Assembly (NCBI GenBank): GCA_012031815.1
Contig: JAAUTE010000011.1
Location: forward strand, 1-32,023
Reading direction: 5' to 3'
Length of the DNA: 32,023 nucleotides
Source: Chloroflexaceae bacterium
Lineage (GTDB): Bacteria > Cyanobacteriota > Cyanobacteriia > Cyanobacteriales > JAAUTE01
The notes under the pieces were generated by a model that saw nothing but the letters and a program-made list of their open reading frames with translations, was not told the DNA's origin and ran no database searches. This document shows, in pieces, positions 10,644 through 21,551 of the stretch (within the stretch, counting starts at the first letter, position 1; each line of letters starts with the position of its first letter). Position numbers and translations under genes: made by a program.

Positions 10644-10954
10644 TTCCCTTTCCCCTGGGTTAAACCCTGGTCACCAATCCGAATTTTCACCAAGTAGCCT
10701 TTTAATAGCCAATCAGGGAATCGCGATAGATTCCTCAAAACTCTTAACAAAAATTTGCTATTTCTTAAATAGAAACTCAAACTAAACCAGTCTGCATAGA
10801 CAGAAGGACTTTTGTCATCACCCTGTCATTAGTGCTTATCCCATTCAACGGTAGGAAAAATTCACCCAAATAGATGACTCAAGTGCGGGAGGGCAGAACT
10901 CCATCAACAGTAATATATTCTTTAGAAAGGTAACGAGTTTTTTCACCTCCAATC

Positions 10955-12208
10955 ATGGTCTCCATTGCTCGCAAGAACCTGCTAGAGGACTTGCCTCGCT
11001 TTTTAGTTGCCCAAGCCGGTATTATGTTTGCAGTTGGGCTTGTCGCGATCCAGACCGGGATTCTCAACGGCTTTACTCGCTCAACGGTGCGGTTAATTGA
11101 AGATTCCGAGGCAGATTTGTGGGTGGCTTCCGAAAAAATAGTTCATTTTGAGCTAACTGAACCCCTACTGACTAGTCAACTAGAGGAGGCGGAGCAGATT
11201 CCCGGCGTAGCTGTTGCTGAAGCCCTTTTATTGGGTGTAGGTCGCTGGCAAACTCCTCAAGGTCAGCCCGATCCCCTAAAGATCGTTGGCTTTGATCCCC
11301 AAGGGCAACTTTTTCAGCCGGGTTACATCTCAGAAGGGACTGTTAACTCGCTACTCCAGCCTTATCAGGTCATGGTAGACCGGACAAGACTCACTTCTCT
11401 TCAGGCGGAAGGCATAGGCGTTAACGGCACGGTTAACCAGTTGCCCGCTCGCATTGCTGCCATTACAGAAGATAGTCAATCAATCCCGGCGTCAGCTTTT
11501 GTTTTTACCTCATTAGACAATGCCAACACCTATCTCACCAGCAGTCTCAGTACCAAGGTGAATTGCCAACTCCAGGAAAACGATAACCTGCGCTGTACCA
11601 AGGTCTACGAAAACTCCGGTGCAGCGGCTGAAGTTAACCCAGGGACAGCACCCGCTATCTTACCGTTGAGCCAAACTGACGCTATTACCTACATCTTGGT
11701 TAAAGCCCAACCCCAGCAAGACCTGACTGCCCTCAAGCAAAAGCTAGAAGCCGCCCTGAACGAAACCCGCGTTCTAACGACAGCAGAATTATCGCAAATA
11801 ACCCGTCAATTCTGGCAAACGAAGACGGGAGTGGGCTGGATTCTCGGATTAGGCGCAGCTGTTGGGGTTGTAGTGGGCATGGTGGTAGTTACGCAAATTC
11901 TCTATGCCTCAGTCTCCGATCATCTCAAGGAATTTGGCACTCTCAAAGCGATGGGTGCTTCCAACGGCTTGTTGTATCGGATCGTTATGGAGCAGGCTCT
12001 CTGGATGGCTGTTTTGGGCTATGTACCCGGAATGTTGCTCTGTGTAAGCATAAGTGTTTTTGCGGCTGGCCAGGGGATTGTCATTTTGATCACTCCCTTG
12101 ACGGCGGCTGCGGCTCTAGGGTTGGTGGTGGTGATGTGTCTTGGTTCTGGGGCTTTAGCTATCGGTAAGGTGATCCGTCTCGATCCGGCTAGCGTCTTTA
12201 AAGCTTAA
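10955..12208 (+). CDS. FtsX/DevC-like ABC transporter permease
   Basis: N-terminal TM, large periplasmic domain, C-terminal FtsX-like region (ILYASVSDHLKEFGTLKAMGASNGLLYRIVMEQALWMAVLGY). Followed by an ABC ATPase. Confidence 0.88.
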   Translation: MVSIARKNLLEDLPRFLVAQAGIMFAVGLVAIQTGILNGFTRSTVRLIEDSEADLWVASEKIVHFELTEPLLTSQLEEAEQIPGVAVAEALLLGVGRWQTPQGQPDPLKIVGFDPQGQLFQPGYISEGTVNSLLQPYQVMVDRTRLTSLQAEGIGVNGTVNQLPARIAAITEDSQSIPASAFVFTSLDNANTYLTSSLSTKVNCQLQENDNLRCTKVYENSGAAAEVNPGTAPAILPLSQTDAITYILVKAQPQQDLTALKQKLEAALNETRVLTTAELSQITRQFWQTKTGVGWILGLGAAVGVVVGMVVVTQILYASVSDHLKEFGTLKAMGASNGLLYRIVMEQALWMAVLGYVPGMLLCVSISVFAAGQGIVILITPLTAAAALGLVVVMCLGSGALAIGKVIRLDPASVFKA

Positions 12209-12290
12209 GAGTGTTCCCAGCGTTAATTAATCTTAAAAGTTTTTAATAGTTGACGACCCCCTAATTTACTCCCAGAAAAAGGTACCGACC

Positions 12291-13046
12291 GTGTTGATCC
12301 AGCAGTTATCTCCTCAGCGCAACCGCAATCGAACTAAAGCGATCGCTGCACGCGATGTGCGGATGGTCTACCAATCGAGGGCGGAGCGCCATCAGGTACT
12401 TAAAGGTATTGATTTAGAAATTCCCCGTGGGGCCTGTCATGTGTTGATGGGTCCGTCCGGTTCGGGAAAAACGACGCTAGTGTCAATTTTGGCGGGACTG
12501 CTGACACCGACGGCAGGGCAAGTGTTTTTGCTCGATCGCGAAATTACTCAGCTTTCGCCTCGGGAGTTGACTCGCTTCCGGCGAGAGCATTTGGGGTTTG
12601 TGTTTCAGGGGTTTAACCTGTTTCCGGCCTTAAGCGCGGCGGAAAATGTGGAAGTCGCCTTTAACGTCAAGGGAATTCGGGGTAAAGCGGCAGTAGCGGG
12701 GGCCCAATCTCTGCTCGATTTGGTCGGGTTGGGGGATAGGCGCCATTATCGTCCCTGCGATCTCTCCGGGGGACAGAAACAACGGGTGGCGATCGCGAGG
12801 GCATTGGTAGGTGAACCTGAAATTATCATTGCCGACGAACCGACGGCTGCCCTGGATGCTCAAAATGGCCAGGCCATTTCCCAACTGCTGCACCATTTAG
12901 CAAAAGAACAGGGCTGTACAGTGCTGCTGGTGACCCACGATCCTCGCTTGCTCAAGTATGCTGATACGGTTCATTATTTAGAAGATGGGCAAATCCAGCC
13001 TCAGGACTCTAGCCGTGCCAGATTTTATCTCAACAGTGTGGCTTGA
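12291..13046 (+). CDS. ABC transporter ATP-binding protein (LolD/MacB/DevA-like)
   Basis: Walker [12 protein letters not shown], signature [15 protein letters not shown], Walker [14 protein letters not shown]-loop LVTHD. Confidence 0.95.
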   Translation: MLIQQLSPQRNRNRTKAIAARDVRMVYQSRAERHQVLKGIDLEIPRGACHVLMGPSGSGKTTLVSILAGLLTPTAGQVFLLDREITQLSPRELTRFRREHLGFVFQGFNLFPALSAAENVEVAFNVKGIRGKAAVAGAQSLLDLVGLGDRRHYRPCDLSGGQKQRVAIARALVGEPEIIIADEPTAALDAQNGQAISQLLHHLAKEQGCTVLLVTHDPRLLKYADTVHYLEDGQIQPQDSSRARFYLNSVA

Positions 13047-13105
13047 ACGGTTGAGGGGTTGTCCAACGGGTTAGCATCAACATAAGTGCAAACTTTGGGC
13101 GATGG

Positions 13106-13640
13106 TTGAGGATGGAATTACCCAGTGATATTTTGATCTATGCGAAGGGGTCAGGAATTGTGACCCTGTTCTGTTTGGGCTTGGCTGCCTTCGGTTTTGT
13201 GTTTAAGTGGGGCATCCGGTTTCGCTTGGTGGGGGTGACCGGTTTTTTGCTGGTGCTAACGGGTGGACTGTTTGCCCTGAATGTAGCCTTATTCACACGA
13301 ACGGTGGTTCCTGGCGCAGTCCGCTACACGTTGGTTTATGACAATGGCGCTAATCAAACCGCGATCGCCGTGCCCCCCAACCATTACGGAAGCGGCAGTG
13401 ATCGCCACGTTACGCCAGGCATCAGATGACCTGTATTCGCCGGGACGGTTGGGATTGGGCAAAAATCGCTTAACTATCCGCCTGCGTACCGTCATCCACC
13501 CGGAAGAGGGGGTTTCTGTCCCGCTTTACCTGGGGGAGGTGCAACGCTCCCTAACCCAGCGAGAGGATAATGGGCTAAAGCTGCAACTTTTCCCGGAAAA
13601 TCTGGCACAATTGCCGACCCCTACTGATTTGGAGGAATAG
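13106..13640 (+). CDS. ycf51: Ycf51 family (DUF2518) protein, split by a frameshift
   Basis: FGFVFKWGIRFRLVGVTGFLLVLTGGLFALNVALFTRTVVPGAVRYTLVYDNGANQTAIAVPP joins, after one indel at C6 13373-13378, to TITEAAVIATLRQASDDLYSPGRLG...TVIHPEEGVSVPLYLGEVQRSL. Confidence 0.85.
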
Positions 13641-13643
13641 AAT

Positions 13644-14795
13644 TTGGTGAAATCTTCGCAAACGGTTGCGGCGGCTGCCGAGACCGAGACCGCTGCTGTC
13701 CCGCTCCTTATAGCCCCGGCACGGTCTTGCGGGGAAATGGAATTTTAGGACAAACCGCTTCAATTGCCTGTTTCGGCCAGCGCCCTCTGATTGTGGGCGG
13801 CGATCGCAGTTTCAAAATTGTCCATAAGCCGCTACAAGCTTTAGCCAAAAACCATTCCCTGACCCTGACTCAGGCAAGCTATCACCCCGATTGCTCGGAG
13901 ACTTCCTTAGAAGGGTTGCGCGGGGCGGTGGTGTCTCAGCAAGCGGATTTTATTATCGGCGTAGGCGGGGGGAAGGCTCTGGATGCGGCAAAACTTCTGG
14001 CCGAACAATGCCAGTTACCAATTGTCACTATCCCTACTTCGGCGGCAACCTGCGCGGCCTGGTCAGCCCTCTCCAATGTTTACTCCGATGAAGGAGCCTT
14101 TGCCTACGATGTAGCGCTGGCTCGCTGTCCGGATTTGCTGATCCTTGATTATGACCTGATTAAAACGGCTCCCCCCCGCACCCTGGTGGCCGGCATCGGT
14201 GATGCGATCGCCAAATGGTACGAAGCATCGGTGAGCAGCGGCAGTTCTACGGCAACCCTAACGGTGGCAGCATTGCAACAGGCGCGGGTTTTACGGGATC
14301 TACTGCTGCAAAACGCCAAATCTGCTCTACAAGACCCTGGCGGACCTGTTTGGCAGGAAGTCGTTGACGCCACTATTTTGCTCGCCGGGGCGATCGGGGG
14401 GGTTGGGTGGGGCTGCTTGTCGCACAGTCGCCGCTCACGCCGTCCACAATGGTTTAACCCAAATTAGCGGGGGGGGCAAAACCTTACACGGGGAAAAAGT
14501 CGCCTATGGCATTGTCGTTCAATTGCGTTTGGAGGAGCTGGTGACAGGAAGTCAGCTAGCTCTGTCGGCTCGCCAGCAGTTACTCCAGTTTTACGAAGAA
14601 ATTGGACTGCCATCGACCCTGGAAGCCCTCGGATTGGGGGAAGTGGCCCTGTCCGAGCTGCGCCGGGCGACCCTCTTTGCCTGTCGGTCTGATTCCGATA
14701 TCCACCGCTTACCCTTCCCGGTCGTTCCTGAACAACTGCTGGCCGCAATGGTTTCGACTACGGAGCCGAAGGCTAGCAAAGAAGGGCGAGTTTAG
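13644..14795 (+). CDS. Iron-containing alcohol/glycerol dehydrogenase family, frameshifted
   Basis: ADFIIGVGGGKALDAAKLLAEQCQLPIVTIPTSAATCAAWSALS...GDAIAKWYEA then, after an indel near 14405-14412, GGAACRTVAAHAVHNGLTQISGGGKTLHGEKVAYG. N-terminal frame also shifts near 13720; start uncertain. Confidence 0.82.
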
Positions 14796-14847
14796 GATTA
14801 GGGAGGTGGATTGCCGGGATTATCAGCGGTTTTCTCCTCCCGTAGGA

Positions 14848-15831
14848 TTATAGTTGCAGACTGACTAGTTTACGAACAGCCTCGGAAATTTGGGGTGGTT
14901 GGACGATGGTGAGCCGCTCCAACGTACCGTTATAAGGTGTCGGGATGTCCTGGGAAGAAAGCCGAACGACGGGGGCGTCGAGTTCATCAAATAATTGATC
15001 GTTGATTAATGCCGTTAATTCTGCCCCAATTCCCCCGGTTTTCATACATTCTTCCACAATGAGAACACGGTGGGTTTTGCGAACGGAGGTGGCGATGGTG
15101 GGGATATCCAAGGGTTTAAGGGAAATTAGATCGATGATTTCCGGGTCGTAGCCTTGTTTTTCCAGTTGTTTGAGGGATTGCAGGCAGTGGTGACGCATGC
15201 GCGAGTAGGTCAATATTGTCACATCGCTGCCGGGCCGCACGACTTCCGCCTGATCCAACGGCAATAAATATTCGCGATCGGGTAAATTTTCTTTCAAATT
15301 GTAGAGCAAGACATGCTCGAAGAAAATTACCGGGTTATCATCTCGAATGGCGGATTTTAATAAGCCTTTGGCATTGTAGGGGGTCGAACAGGTTACCATT
15401 TTGATGCCAGGAACCGCTTGGAAATAGGCTTCCAGTCGTTGGGAATGTTCGGCCCCCAGTTGGCGTCCCACCCCACCCGGCCCGCGAATAACCAGGGGAA
15501 TTTTAAAGTTACCGCCGGAAGTGTAGCGCAACATGCCCGCATTATTGGCAATTTGGTTGAAGGCGAGCAGCAAAAAACCCATATTCATGCCTTCGATAAT
15601 GGGCCGCAACCCGGTCATGGCCGCGCCTACGGCGAGTCCAGTAAAGCTGTTTTCGGCGATGGGCGTATCCAAAAGCCGCCATTCGCCATATTTTTCGTAG
15701 AGATCTTTAGTGACTTTGTAGGAACCGCCGTAGTGACCAACATCTTCTCCCAGAACGAATACAGTGCCATCTCGGTTCATTTCTTCGTCGATCGCCTCTC
15801 GCAAAGCATTAAACAATAGGGTTTCTGCCAT
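14848..15831 (-). CDS. pdhB: Pyruvate dehydrogenase E1 component, beta subunit
   Basis: [82 protein letters not shown]. Confidence 0.95.
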   Translation of the reverse strand: MAETLLFNALREAIDEEMNRDGTVFVLGEDVGHYGGSYKVTKDLYEKYGEWRLLDTPIAENSFTGLAVGAAMTGLRPIIEGMNMGFLLLAFNQIANNAGMLRYTSGGNFKIPLVIRGPGGVGRQLGAEHSQRLEAYFQAVPGIKMVTCSTPYNAKGLLKSAIRDDNPVIFFEHVLLYNLKENLPDREYLLPLDQAEVVRPGSDVTILTYSRMRHHCLQSLKQLEKQGYDPEIIDLISLKPLDIPTIATSVRKTHRVLIVEECMKTGGIGAELTALINDQLFDELDAPVVRLSSQDIPTPYNGTLERLTIVQPPQISEAVRKLVSLQL

Positions 15832-15987
15832 AATTTTTCCCATCGCAGCAAATGAGATTTTAGCATCAGGGGCGGCGGTTCGGGGATCTTTGCTGAGCTT
15901 GACCCCAGTTGGCTCCTCTCTCCTTTTCTGTGCTTTAGGGTCGGTGAGAGGCAATAAGCCTCCGGCACCGCTTGGCTTCAGGGAAAT

Positions 15988-16296
15988 TTATAAATTGCGC
16001 TGATAATCTTCGAGTATGTCAACCAAGTTGACTTGACATTGCAGGGGCAGAAGGTTGAGCAAGGCGACGTGAGTGCGCCCGCCACCGAGGGGAACGGAAA
16101 TTGCTTCCAGCATTTTGATAACGGCGTCTTCGGTGACAGTTTTGTCAGCAACGAGGGGATAGGCTCGCTCGGCAACGGTGGTGTGCAAGTGGGCGTCACA
16201 GAGGTACAGATGCCATTTGGCGATGTCCATGTAGATTTTATCGCCAATTTCCGCCGCTAAAGCTTCGATATCTTGAGTTGTGCCAGGTTTAGCCAT
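15988..16296 (-). CDS. DUF3181 family cyanobacterial protein
   Basis: MAKPGTTQDIEALAAEIGDKIYMDIAKWHLYLCDAHLHTTVAERAYPL...SVPLGGGRTHVALLNLLPLQCQVNLVDILEDYQRNL. Confidence 0.85.
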   Translation of the reverse strand: MAKPGTTQDIEALAAEIGDKIYMDIAKWHLYLCDAHLHTTVAERAYPLVADKTVTEDAVIKMLEAISVPLGGGRTHVALLNLLPLQCQVNLVDILEDYQRNL

Positions 16297-16540
16297 TGGT
16301 TTTAACCGAATAATCGGCGATCGCAAGAATATAGATGAGATGCAGCAGGAGAACCGCGGCCCAGAGGCCGGTAACCCACACCGTCCAGGGCCAGGCAGCC
16401 CCTTTGAGAGTTCTCACAAACCAAAGACCGGAATTGCTAGCGGCAAAAATGGCGACGTGTAGGGCAAAATTCATGCGGTCATCAAGTTTGCGGTAGGCGG
16501 GGTCTTGGCGATCGGGTAGGCGGGGCCAGCGTGGAGGCAT
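16289..16540 (-). CDS. 2TM domain-containing protein
   Basis: DPAYRKLDDRMNFALHVAIFAASNSGLWFVRTL...WPWTVWVTGLWAAVLLLHLIYI has the 2TM-domain pattern. Overlaps the DUF3181 start by 8 bp. Confidence 0.82.
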   Translation of the reverse strand: MPPRWPRLPDRQDPAYRKLDDRMNFALHVAIFAASNSGLWFVRTLKGAAWPWTVWVTGLWAAVLLLHLIYILAIADYSVKTNG

Positions 16541-16846
16541 AGGGTTAAGTGCGGTACTTTTTATTATTTTTCTACCATTTAAAGCTGCCTCCTGCCCCAG
16601 GGAGAGACTGGTATCCAGAAATTGACAATAGCAACTCTTTTTCAGCTAGCCATAGCCCCTTGGGAAATTACCCTTTCCCCGGCCAGGGGATGCGATCACA
16701 ACTGTTGATGGCGCTTGTAGGGGTATACCCAGCCTGTTAAAGCTGAGCCTGCCCAATTTAATGATATTAATTACTATTAAAGGGTGGAGAGCTTCTGGAA
16801 TTTCCCTTGGTTTTACAGGCAGTCAAAGCAGTCTATCCTTAATAAT

Positions 16847-16863
16847 TTGAGAATGAGTCTCAA
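16847..16863. promoter_or_regulatory. Fur-box-like palindrome upstream of the porin
   Basis: TTGAGAATGAGTCTCAA: a 7-1-7 dyad TGAGAAT-G-AGTCTCA with one mismatched pair, about 95 bp upstream of the porin ATG. Confidence 0.45.
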
Positions 16864-16957
16864 GAAGTTGCGATAAGATAATTGTCTAGGCGCAACTTCG
16901 TTAGAAATTATGAGCGGTTGCCCTAGAACGGAATTGATTTATTAGAGTGTGAGGACT

Positions 16958-18646
16958 ATGGCAACAATCAAGGTAGGATCACGCATTTTTGCGGGAAATC
17001 TTGGCGTTTTCTTGGGGATTTTGGCGGCAACGAGCGCAACGGCTGGGGAGATTCAACCTGAACTCTTCGCTAGCATCGCCAACCCAACTCCTTCTCTGCT
17101 GGCCCAAGCCAGCGATGGCGATCTTTTGAACCAGGTAGAGCGCTACAACCGTGATCTGGTGCCCAGTCGCGCCACGGGGCAGGTGAGTGATGTGCGAGAG
17201 TTACAGGATGTGTCGCCCTCGGATTGGGCTTTTGAGGCCCTGCGGAGTTTAGTCGAGCGCTATGGGTGTATCGAAGGCTATCCCGATCGCACCTATCGCG
17301 GTAATCGAGCCCTGACCCGCTATGAATTTGCGGCGGGGTTAAATTCCTGCTTAAACGCCATTGAGCGCCTCATTGCCCAAAGCGAGGCGGTGGCGCGGGA
17401 GGATTTGGCGACCTTACAGCGGCTCGTTCAAGAATTTGAGGCGGAATTGGCGGCTTTAGGGGCAAGGATTGATAATTTGGAAGGCCGGGTTGCTTTCCTG
17501 GAGGACAATAATTTTTCCACGACAACCAAGCTAGAAGGACAGGTCATCTTTGCTGTGGGACAGATTTTTAGCGGCGAGGATTTTGACGATGGTGGCGATG
17601 CAGACCGCATTACGGTGTTTGGCGATCGCGTCCGCCTGGAGCTATTTACCAGCTTTACCGGAGAAGACGAGCTATTCACCCGATTGTCTGCCGGAAATTT
17701 TCCTGAATTTAGCAGCGTGACCGGGCTGCCCCAAGGGGAAATCGGCTTCGCTCAGCCGGATGGCAACAGTGTGGGGTTAGAGGTGTTGTTTTATGTGTTC
17801 CCGCTGACGGCATCTACCCAAATCTACGTGGCAGCGGCGGGGGGCGCATCGGACGACTTCACGCCCACCTTGAACTTCCTGGATGGAGACGGTGCGGAGG
17901 GAGCGATTTCTGCTTTTGGCACGCGCAACCCGATTTATTTTCAGCAGGAAGATGCTGGTTTGGCAATTATTCAGGAAATTGGCGACAAAGTTTTGCTGAC
18001 CGCCGGTTATCTCGCCAATCCCGCCAATGAACCAGTATCGGGGTCGGGTTTGTTCAATGGCCCCTTCACCGCGATCGCCCAGTTAACCCTTACTCCAGTC
18101 GATCCGTTTAGTATTGGCTTTACCTACGTGCATAGTTATCGCCAAACCGACACCGGAACCGGGACGCGCCTGGCGAATTTGGCCTTTTTTGCGGAGGATG
18201 AGCTGGAGATCGAAGACTTGCCCACCGCCAGCGATTCCTACGGCGTGCAGTTTACCTGGCGCATCGGCGAGCGTTTTGTGTTGGGCGGCTGGGGCGCGTA
18301 CAGCTTCGTGCGAACCCTAGAGTCCTTTGACGGCTTGCTCAATCGGGGCAGCCAAGAGATTGTCAACTGGGCAGTCACCCTGGGATTCCCGGATTTGGGC
18401 AAAGAAGGCAGTGTTGGTGGAATTATCGTCGGCTCTGAACCTTTTGTCGTGGATTCTAACCTAAACATTCCCGGACAAGAGAACGAAGACGAGGATTTTT
18501 CCCTCCATGTCGAAGCCTTCTACGAGTATCAAATCAGCGACAATATTGCTATTACGCCCGGTGTTATCTGGATTACCTCGCCCAATGGCAACAGTGGTAA
18601 TGAAGATCAAGTGATCGGCGCGGTGCGCACCACCTTTAGTTTTTAG
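16958..18646 (+). CDS. SLH-domain OprB-type outer membrane porin (cyanobacterial iron-uptake porin type)
   Basis: Signal peptide, SLH motif (LQDVSPSDWAFEALRSLVERYGCIEGYPDRTYRGNRALTRYEFAAGLNSCLNAIERL), coiled coil (ALGARIDNLEGRVAFLEDNNFSTTTKLEGQVIF), beta-barrel body ending AVRTTFSF. Confidence 0.93.
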   Translation: MATIKVGSRIFAGNLGVFLGILAATSATAGEIQPELFASIANPTPSLLAQASDGDLLNQVERYNRDLVPSRATGQVSDVRELQDVSPSDWAFEALRSLVERYGCIEGYPDRTYRGNRALTRYEFAAGLNSCLNAIERLIAQSEAVAREDLATLQRLVQEFEAELAALGARIDNLEGRVAFLEDNNFSTTTKLEGQVIFAVGQIFSGEDFDDGGDADRITVFGDRVRLELFTSFTGEDELFTRLSAGNFPEFSSVTGLPQGEIGFAQPDGNSVGLEVLFYVFPLTASTQIYVAAAGGASDDFTPTLNFLDGDGAEGAISAFGTRNPIYFQQEDAGLAIIQEIGDKVLLTAGYLANPANEPVSGSGLFNGPFTAIAQLTLTPVDPFSIGFTYVHSYRQTDTGTGTRLANLAFFAEDELEIEDLPTASDSYGVQFTWRIGERFVLGGWGAYSFVRTLESFDGLLNRGSQEIVNWAVTLGFPDLGKEGSVGGIIVGSEPFVVDSNLNIPGQENEDEDFSLHVEAFYEYQISDNIAITPGVIWITSPNGNSGNEDQVIGAVRTTFSF

Positions 18647-18679
18647 AAAATTAGCCGTTTTTTGTCGAAACATTCAGGT

Positions 18680-18706
18680 CTGGGGGCGCGTCTCCCAGGC
18701 TTTTTT
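18680..18706 (+). terminator. Rho-independent-type terminator of the porin gene
   Basis: CTGGGGG-CGCGT-CTCCCAG followed by GC and T6, 34 bp after the porin stop. Confidence 0.75.
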
Positions 18707-19214
18707 CCTGAGTGGCAGCCATGGAACTTCCTGGCGATCGCTTCTCAGCCAGCCTTCCTTTTCTCAGGATCGTTCCCGTTGGCGATCGCCAAGCCTATCT
18801 GTAAAAACCCGATTAAATCGCTATCAATCGTTGATTTCCCCAGTTAATTGCCAAAAAGTTCTTCCTGAGAGGGCAAACGGGAAATGTAAATTTTTTTAAA
18901 CTTTATTGATTTTTGTTACATCTGCTTGATCCCGGTGCTAACTTCGGCATAGGGCGAGTCGGTCTGGTCAACCGGCCGCTAAACAGCAAAGAAAAACTGA
19001 CTGGCAATCCAATCTTGCGTTTTTTATCGGCAATTACCGTTGGCAATGCGCTTAGTTCGGGAATTAGCGCTTTCTAGTGAATTCAGCATTTCCGTAACTG
19101 TTGATTTCGAGAAATTTCAACCCATCGCTGTCCTTGTCTCCTCGCCGTTGAACCCTTACCGGGCATATTTCCAGGAGACTCCTTAGCGAAACGTCACTTC
19201 ATGGAGGTTGACTC

Positions 19215-20008
19215 ATGAATCTATTGGGAAAAACTGCCCTCATTACCGGGGCTTCTCGCGGCATTGGTCGTGCCATCGCCCTAGAGCTAGCCAAACAGGG
19301 GGTAAGTCGTATCTTGCTCGTTGCCAGAGATGTCAACCGTTTAAATGAGGTCGCTGCCGAAATCGCCGTTCACAACGTTGAAGCGATCGCCTTACCGATG
19401 GATTTAACCCAGCCCCAGGCCGTAAACGTAGCCGCTGCCCAAACTTGGCGGGACTATGGCCCCATCGATTTGCTGGTTAACTGTGCCGGGGTTGCCCATC
19501 AAACGTCGTTCCTCAAAGCTCGCTTATTGCAAATTGAGTCGGAAATCGCGACTAATTTAGTAGGAATGTACGCGCTTACCCGTCCCATTGCTCGCCGCAT
19601 GGCCGCTCGCCGTCAGGGTCACATTGTCAATGTCTCCAGCCTCATGGGCAAAATTGCCGCCCCCACCATGGCCACCTACTGTGCCACCAAATTCGCCATC
19701 CTGGGCTTTACTCAGGCATTGCGGGGAGAGTTAGCGCCCTACAACGTCCAGGTCAGTGCTTTGCTGCCATCCTTGACTGATACCGACATGGTGCGAGAGT
19801 TTAATTGGTTTCGCTGGGTTAGCCCAACTACGGCGGAAAAAGTCGCCCAAGCCTTGGTCAGGGGGCTGCGCCGGGGTTCCTCGGAGATTCTGGTGGGCTG
19901 GCAAACTTGGCTGGCGGTTTGGTGCGATCGCTCGCGCCCGCCCTTCTGGAAAAGTTGGTACAACAGGCGGCGCCGCCGCCGATGCTAATAAATTCTAAAT
20001 CCCTGTAG
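19215..20008 (+). CDS. SDR-family NAD(P)-dependent oxidoreductase, 3' end probably frameshifted
   Basis: ALITGASRGIGRAIALELA, NCAGVAH, NVSSLMGKIAAPTMATYCATKFAILGF. The original frame stops at 19988; the shifted frame from about 19935 reads APALLEKLVQQAAPPPMLINSKSL to 20008. Confidence 0.9.
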
Positions 20009-20308
20009 CTTTTGCCAACCAAGACGGGTTTCTGGCATCAATCCTGAGGAATGCATCCGCATCAAACCCGGTTCGCGATCGCCAAAATCACTCAACTGGC
20101 TTGGGTGGGCGATCGCAAATCTCAACAATAAAAAGTTACTCTGGAAAGATTTTTCGGCTGAAATTTAATGCGGGTGTTAGGATAAGAGTCGAGTTTAATT
20201 ATTCGGTTACGGTGTTTGTTTCTAGTATTGACGATTTTTCGCGTTTTGTATTAGCAAACTCTCCGAAATCTAACTCCCTACACATCTCTGGTTTTGGAGA
20301 ACAAATTT

Positions 20309-20623
20309 ATGTCGATTTACGTAGGCAACCTCTCCTATGAGGTTACTGAAGCCGATTTGACGGCAGTTTTTGCTGAATATGGTTCTGTTCAGCGGGTTCA
20401 TCTGCCGGTCGATCGCGAAACCGGTCGCAAGCGTGGCTTTGGCTTTGTGGAAATGAACACGGAAGCAGAAGAAGATGCGGCCATTGAAGCTCTAGACGGC
20501 GCAGAATGGATGGATCGCGATATCAAAGTCAACAAAGCCAAACCTCGCGAAAACAAAGGCCCCTCCGGTGGTGGTGGTGGTGGCCGTCGCGGTGGTGGCG
20601 GCGGTTTCTCTCGCGGCTACTAA
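20309..20623 (+). CDS. Glycine-rich RRM RNA-binding protein (cyanobacterial Rbp family)
   Basis: MSIYVGNLSYEVTEADLTAVFAEYG...KRGFGFVEM (RNP2/RNP1) and C-terminal GGGGGGRRGGGGGFSRGY. Confidence 0.96.
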   Translation: MSIYVGNLSYEVTEADLTAVFAEYGSVQRVHLPVDRETGRKRGFGFVEMNTEAEEDAAIEALDGAEWMDRDIKVNKAKPRENKGPSGGGGGGRRGGGGGFSRGY

Positions 20624-20644
20624 TCCTAAGGGATAAAACCCTTT

Positions 20645-20669
20645 AACTGACCCAGTCCCTTCAGTTTTT
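20645..20669 (+). terminator. Terminator-like hairpin after the RRM gene
   Basis: AACTGA-cccagtccct-TCAGTT with T-tract, 22 bp past the stop. Confidence 0.6.
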
Positions 20670-20788
20670 CCTCGCCGGCAGGATGGCTGTAAGGGTCTGG
20701 GTTATTAGCTGTAAGGATTTGGCGATCGCCCTTTGCTGAGCTGAAATCAATGAGATAAAGTGAGCGTGTTTGACTTCTGCAAGGCAAG

Positions 20789-21476
20789 ATGGAAACCCAC
20801 AAACGCACCCGTTTAAGGCGAATTGGCTTAACTTCGCTGTGGCTCAGCCTGATCATCTATGCCGTTAGCTTTGCCCCACCCGACCGCCCCGGAACGCTGG
20901 AACTGATTCAAAACCTGGCAACGGGTCAGTGGGCAGGCATTAATCCCCTGGTAATTGCGCTATTCAATCTTATGGGGGTTTGGCCGCTCATTTATGCCAG
21001 TGTGCTCTTCATTGACGGCAAAAATCAGAAAATTTGGGCTTGGCCCTTCGCGATCGCCTCTTTTGGGGTGGGAGCCTTTGCCCTGCTGCCTTACCTGATC
21101 CTGCGTGCCCCCAATCCCGATTTTACGGGCGAGAAAAACTGGCTCCTCAAATTCCTCGACTCCCGCTGGAATGGCATCATTTTGGCGATCGCGACCTTGA
21201 TTTTACTGGGCGGGGGACTTTTCTATGGGGATTGGGTAGATTTCCTGAGACAATGGCAGACAAATCGCTTTTATTCAAGTTATGAGTCTGGATTTCTGCC
21301 TATTGTGCCTGCTATTTCCGACATTGCTGGGCGACGATTTGGCGCGGCGCGAGATGAATCATTCAGCTTGGTTTTGGCCGGTGGCGCTGCTCCCCTTACT
21401 TGGCCCGACCATATACCTGTGCTTGCGGCGTCCGCTACCGGAGAGGAAATCAGCGCTATCGGTTGCCGGTCAATAA
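20789..21476 (+). CDS. Multi-TM hypothetical protein, split by a frameshift
   Basis: METHKRTRLRRIGLTSLWLSLIIYAVSFAPPDRPG...DWVDFLRQWQTNRF joins, after an indel in T4 at 21269-21272, to IQVMSLDFCLLCLLFPTLLGDDLARREMN...LLPLLGPTIYLCLRRPLPE. Confidence 0.75.
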
Positions 21477-21551
21477 CCTTGGTTCAAATCCTGGAAACTT
21501 GAGCAGGAAAGGGCATTTATAGCCCTAGTCCGCTGAATTATACTGCAAAAA

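Noticed and set aside
18662-18847. 61-aa ORF downstream of the porin
   Set aside because: Begins in the terminator hairpin and T-tract; no family resemblance.
21470-21500. tRNA T-loop-like GGTTCAAATCC
   Set aside because: Flanking bases do not form the T-stem or acceptor stem and no anticodon arm is found; chance match just past the end of the split membrane-protein gene.
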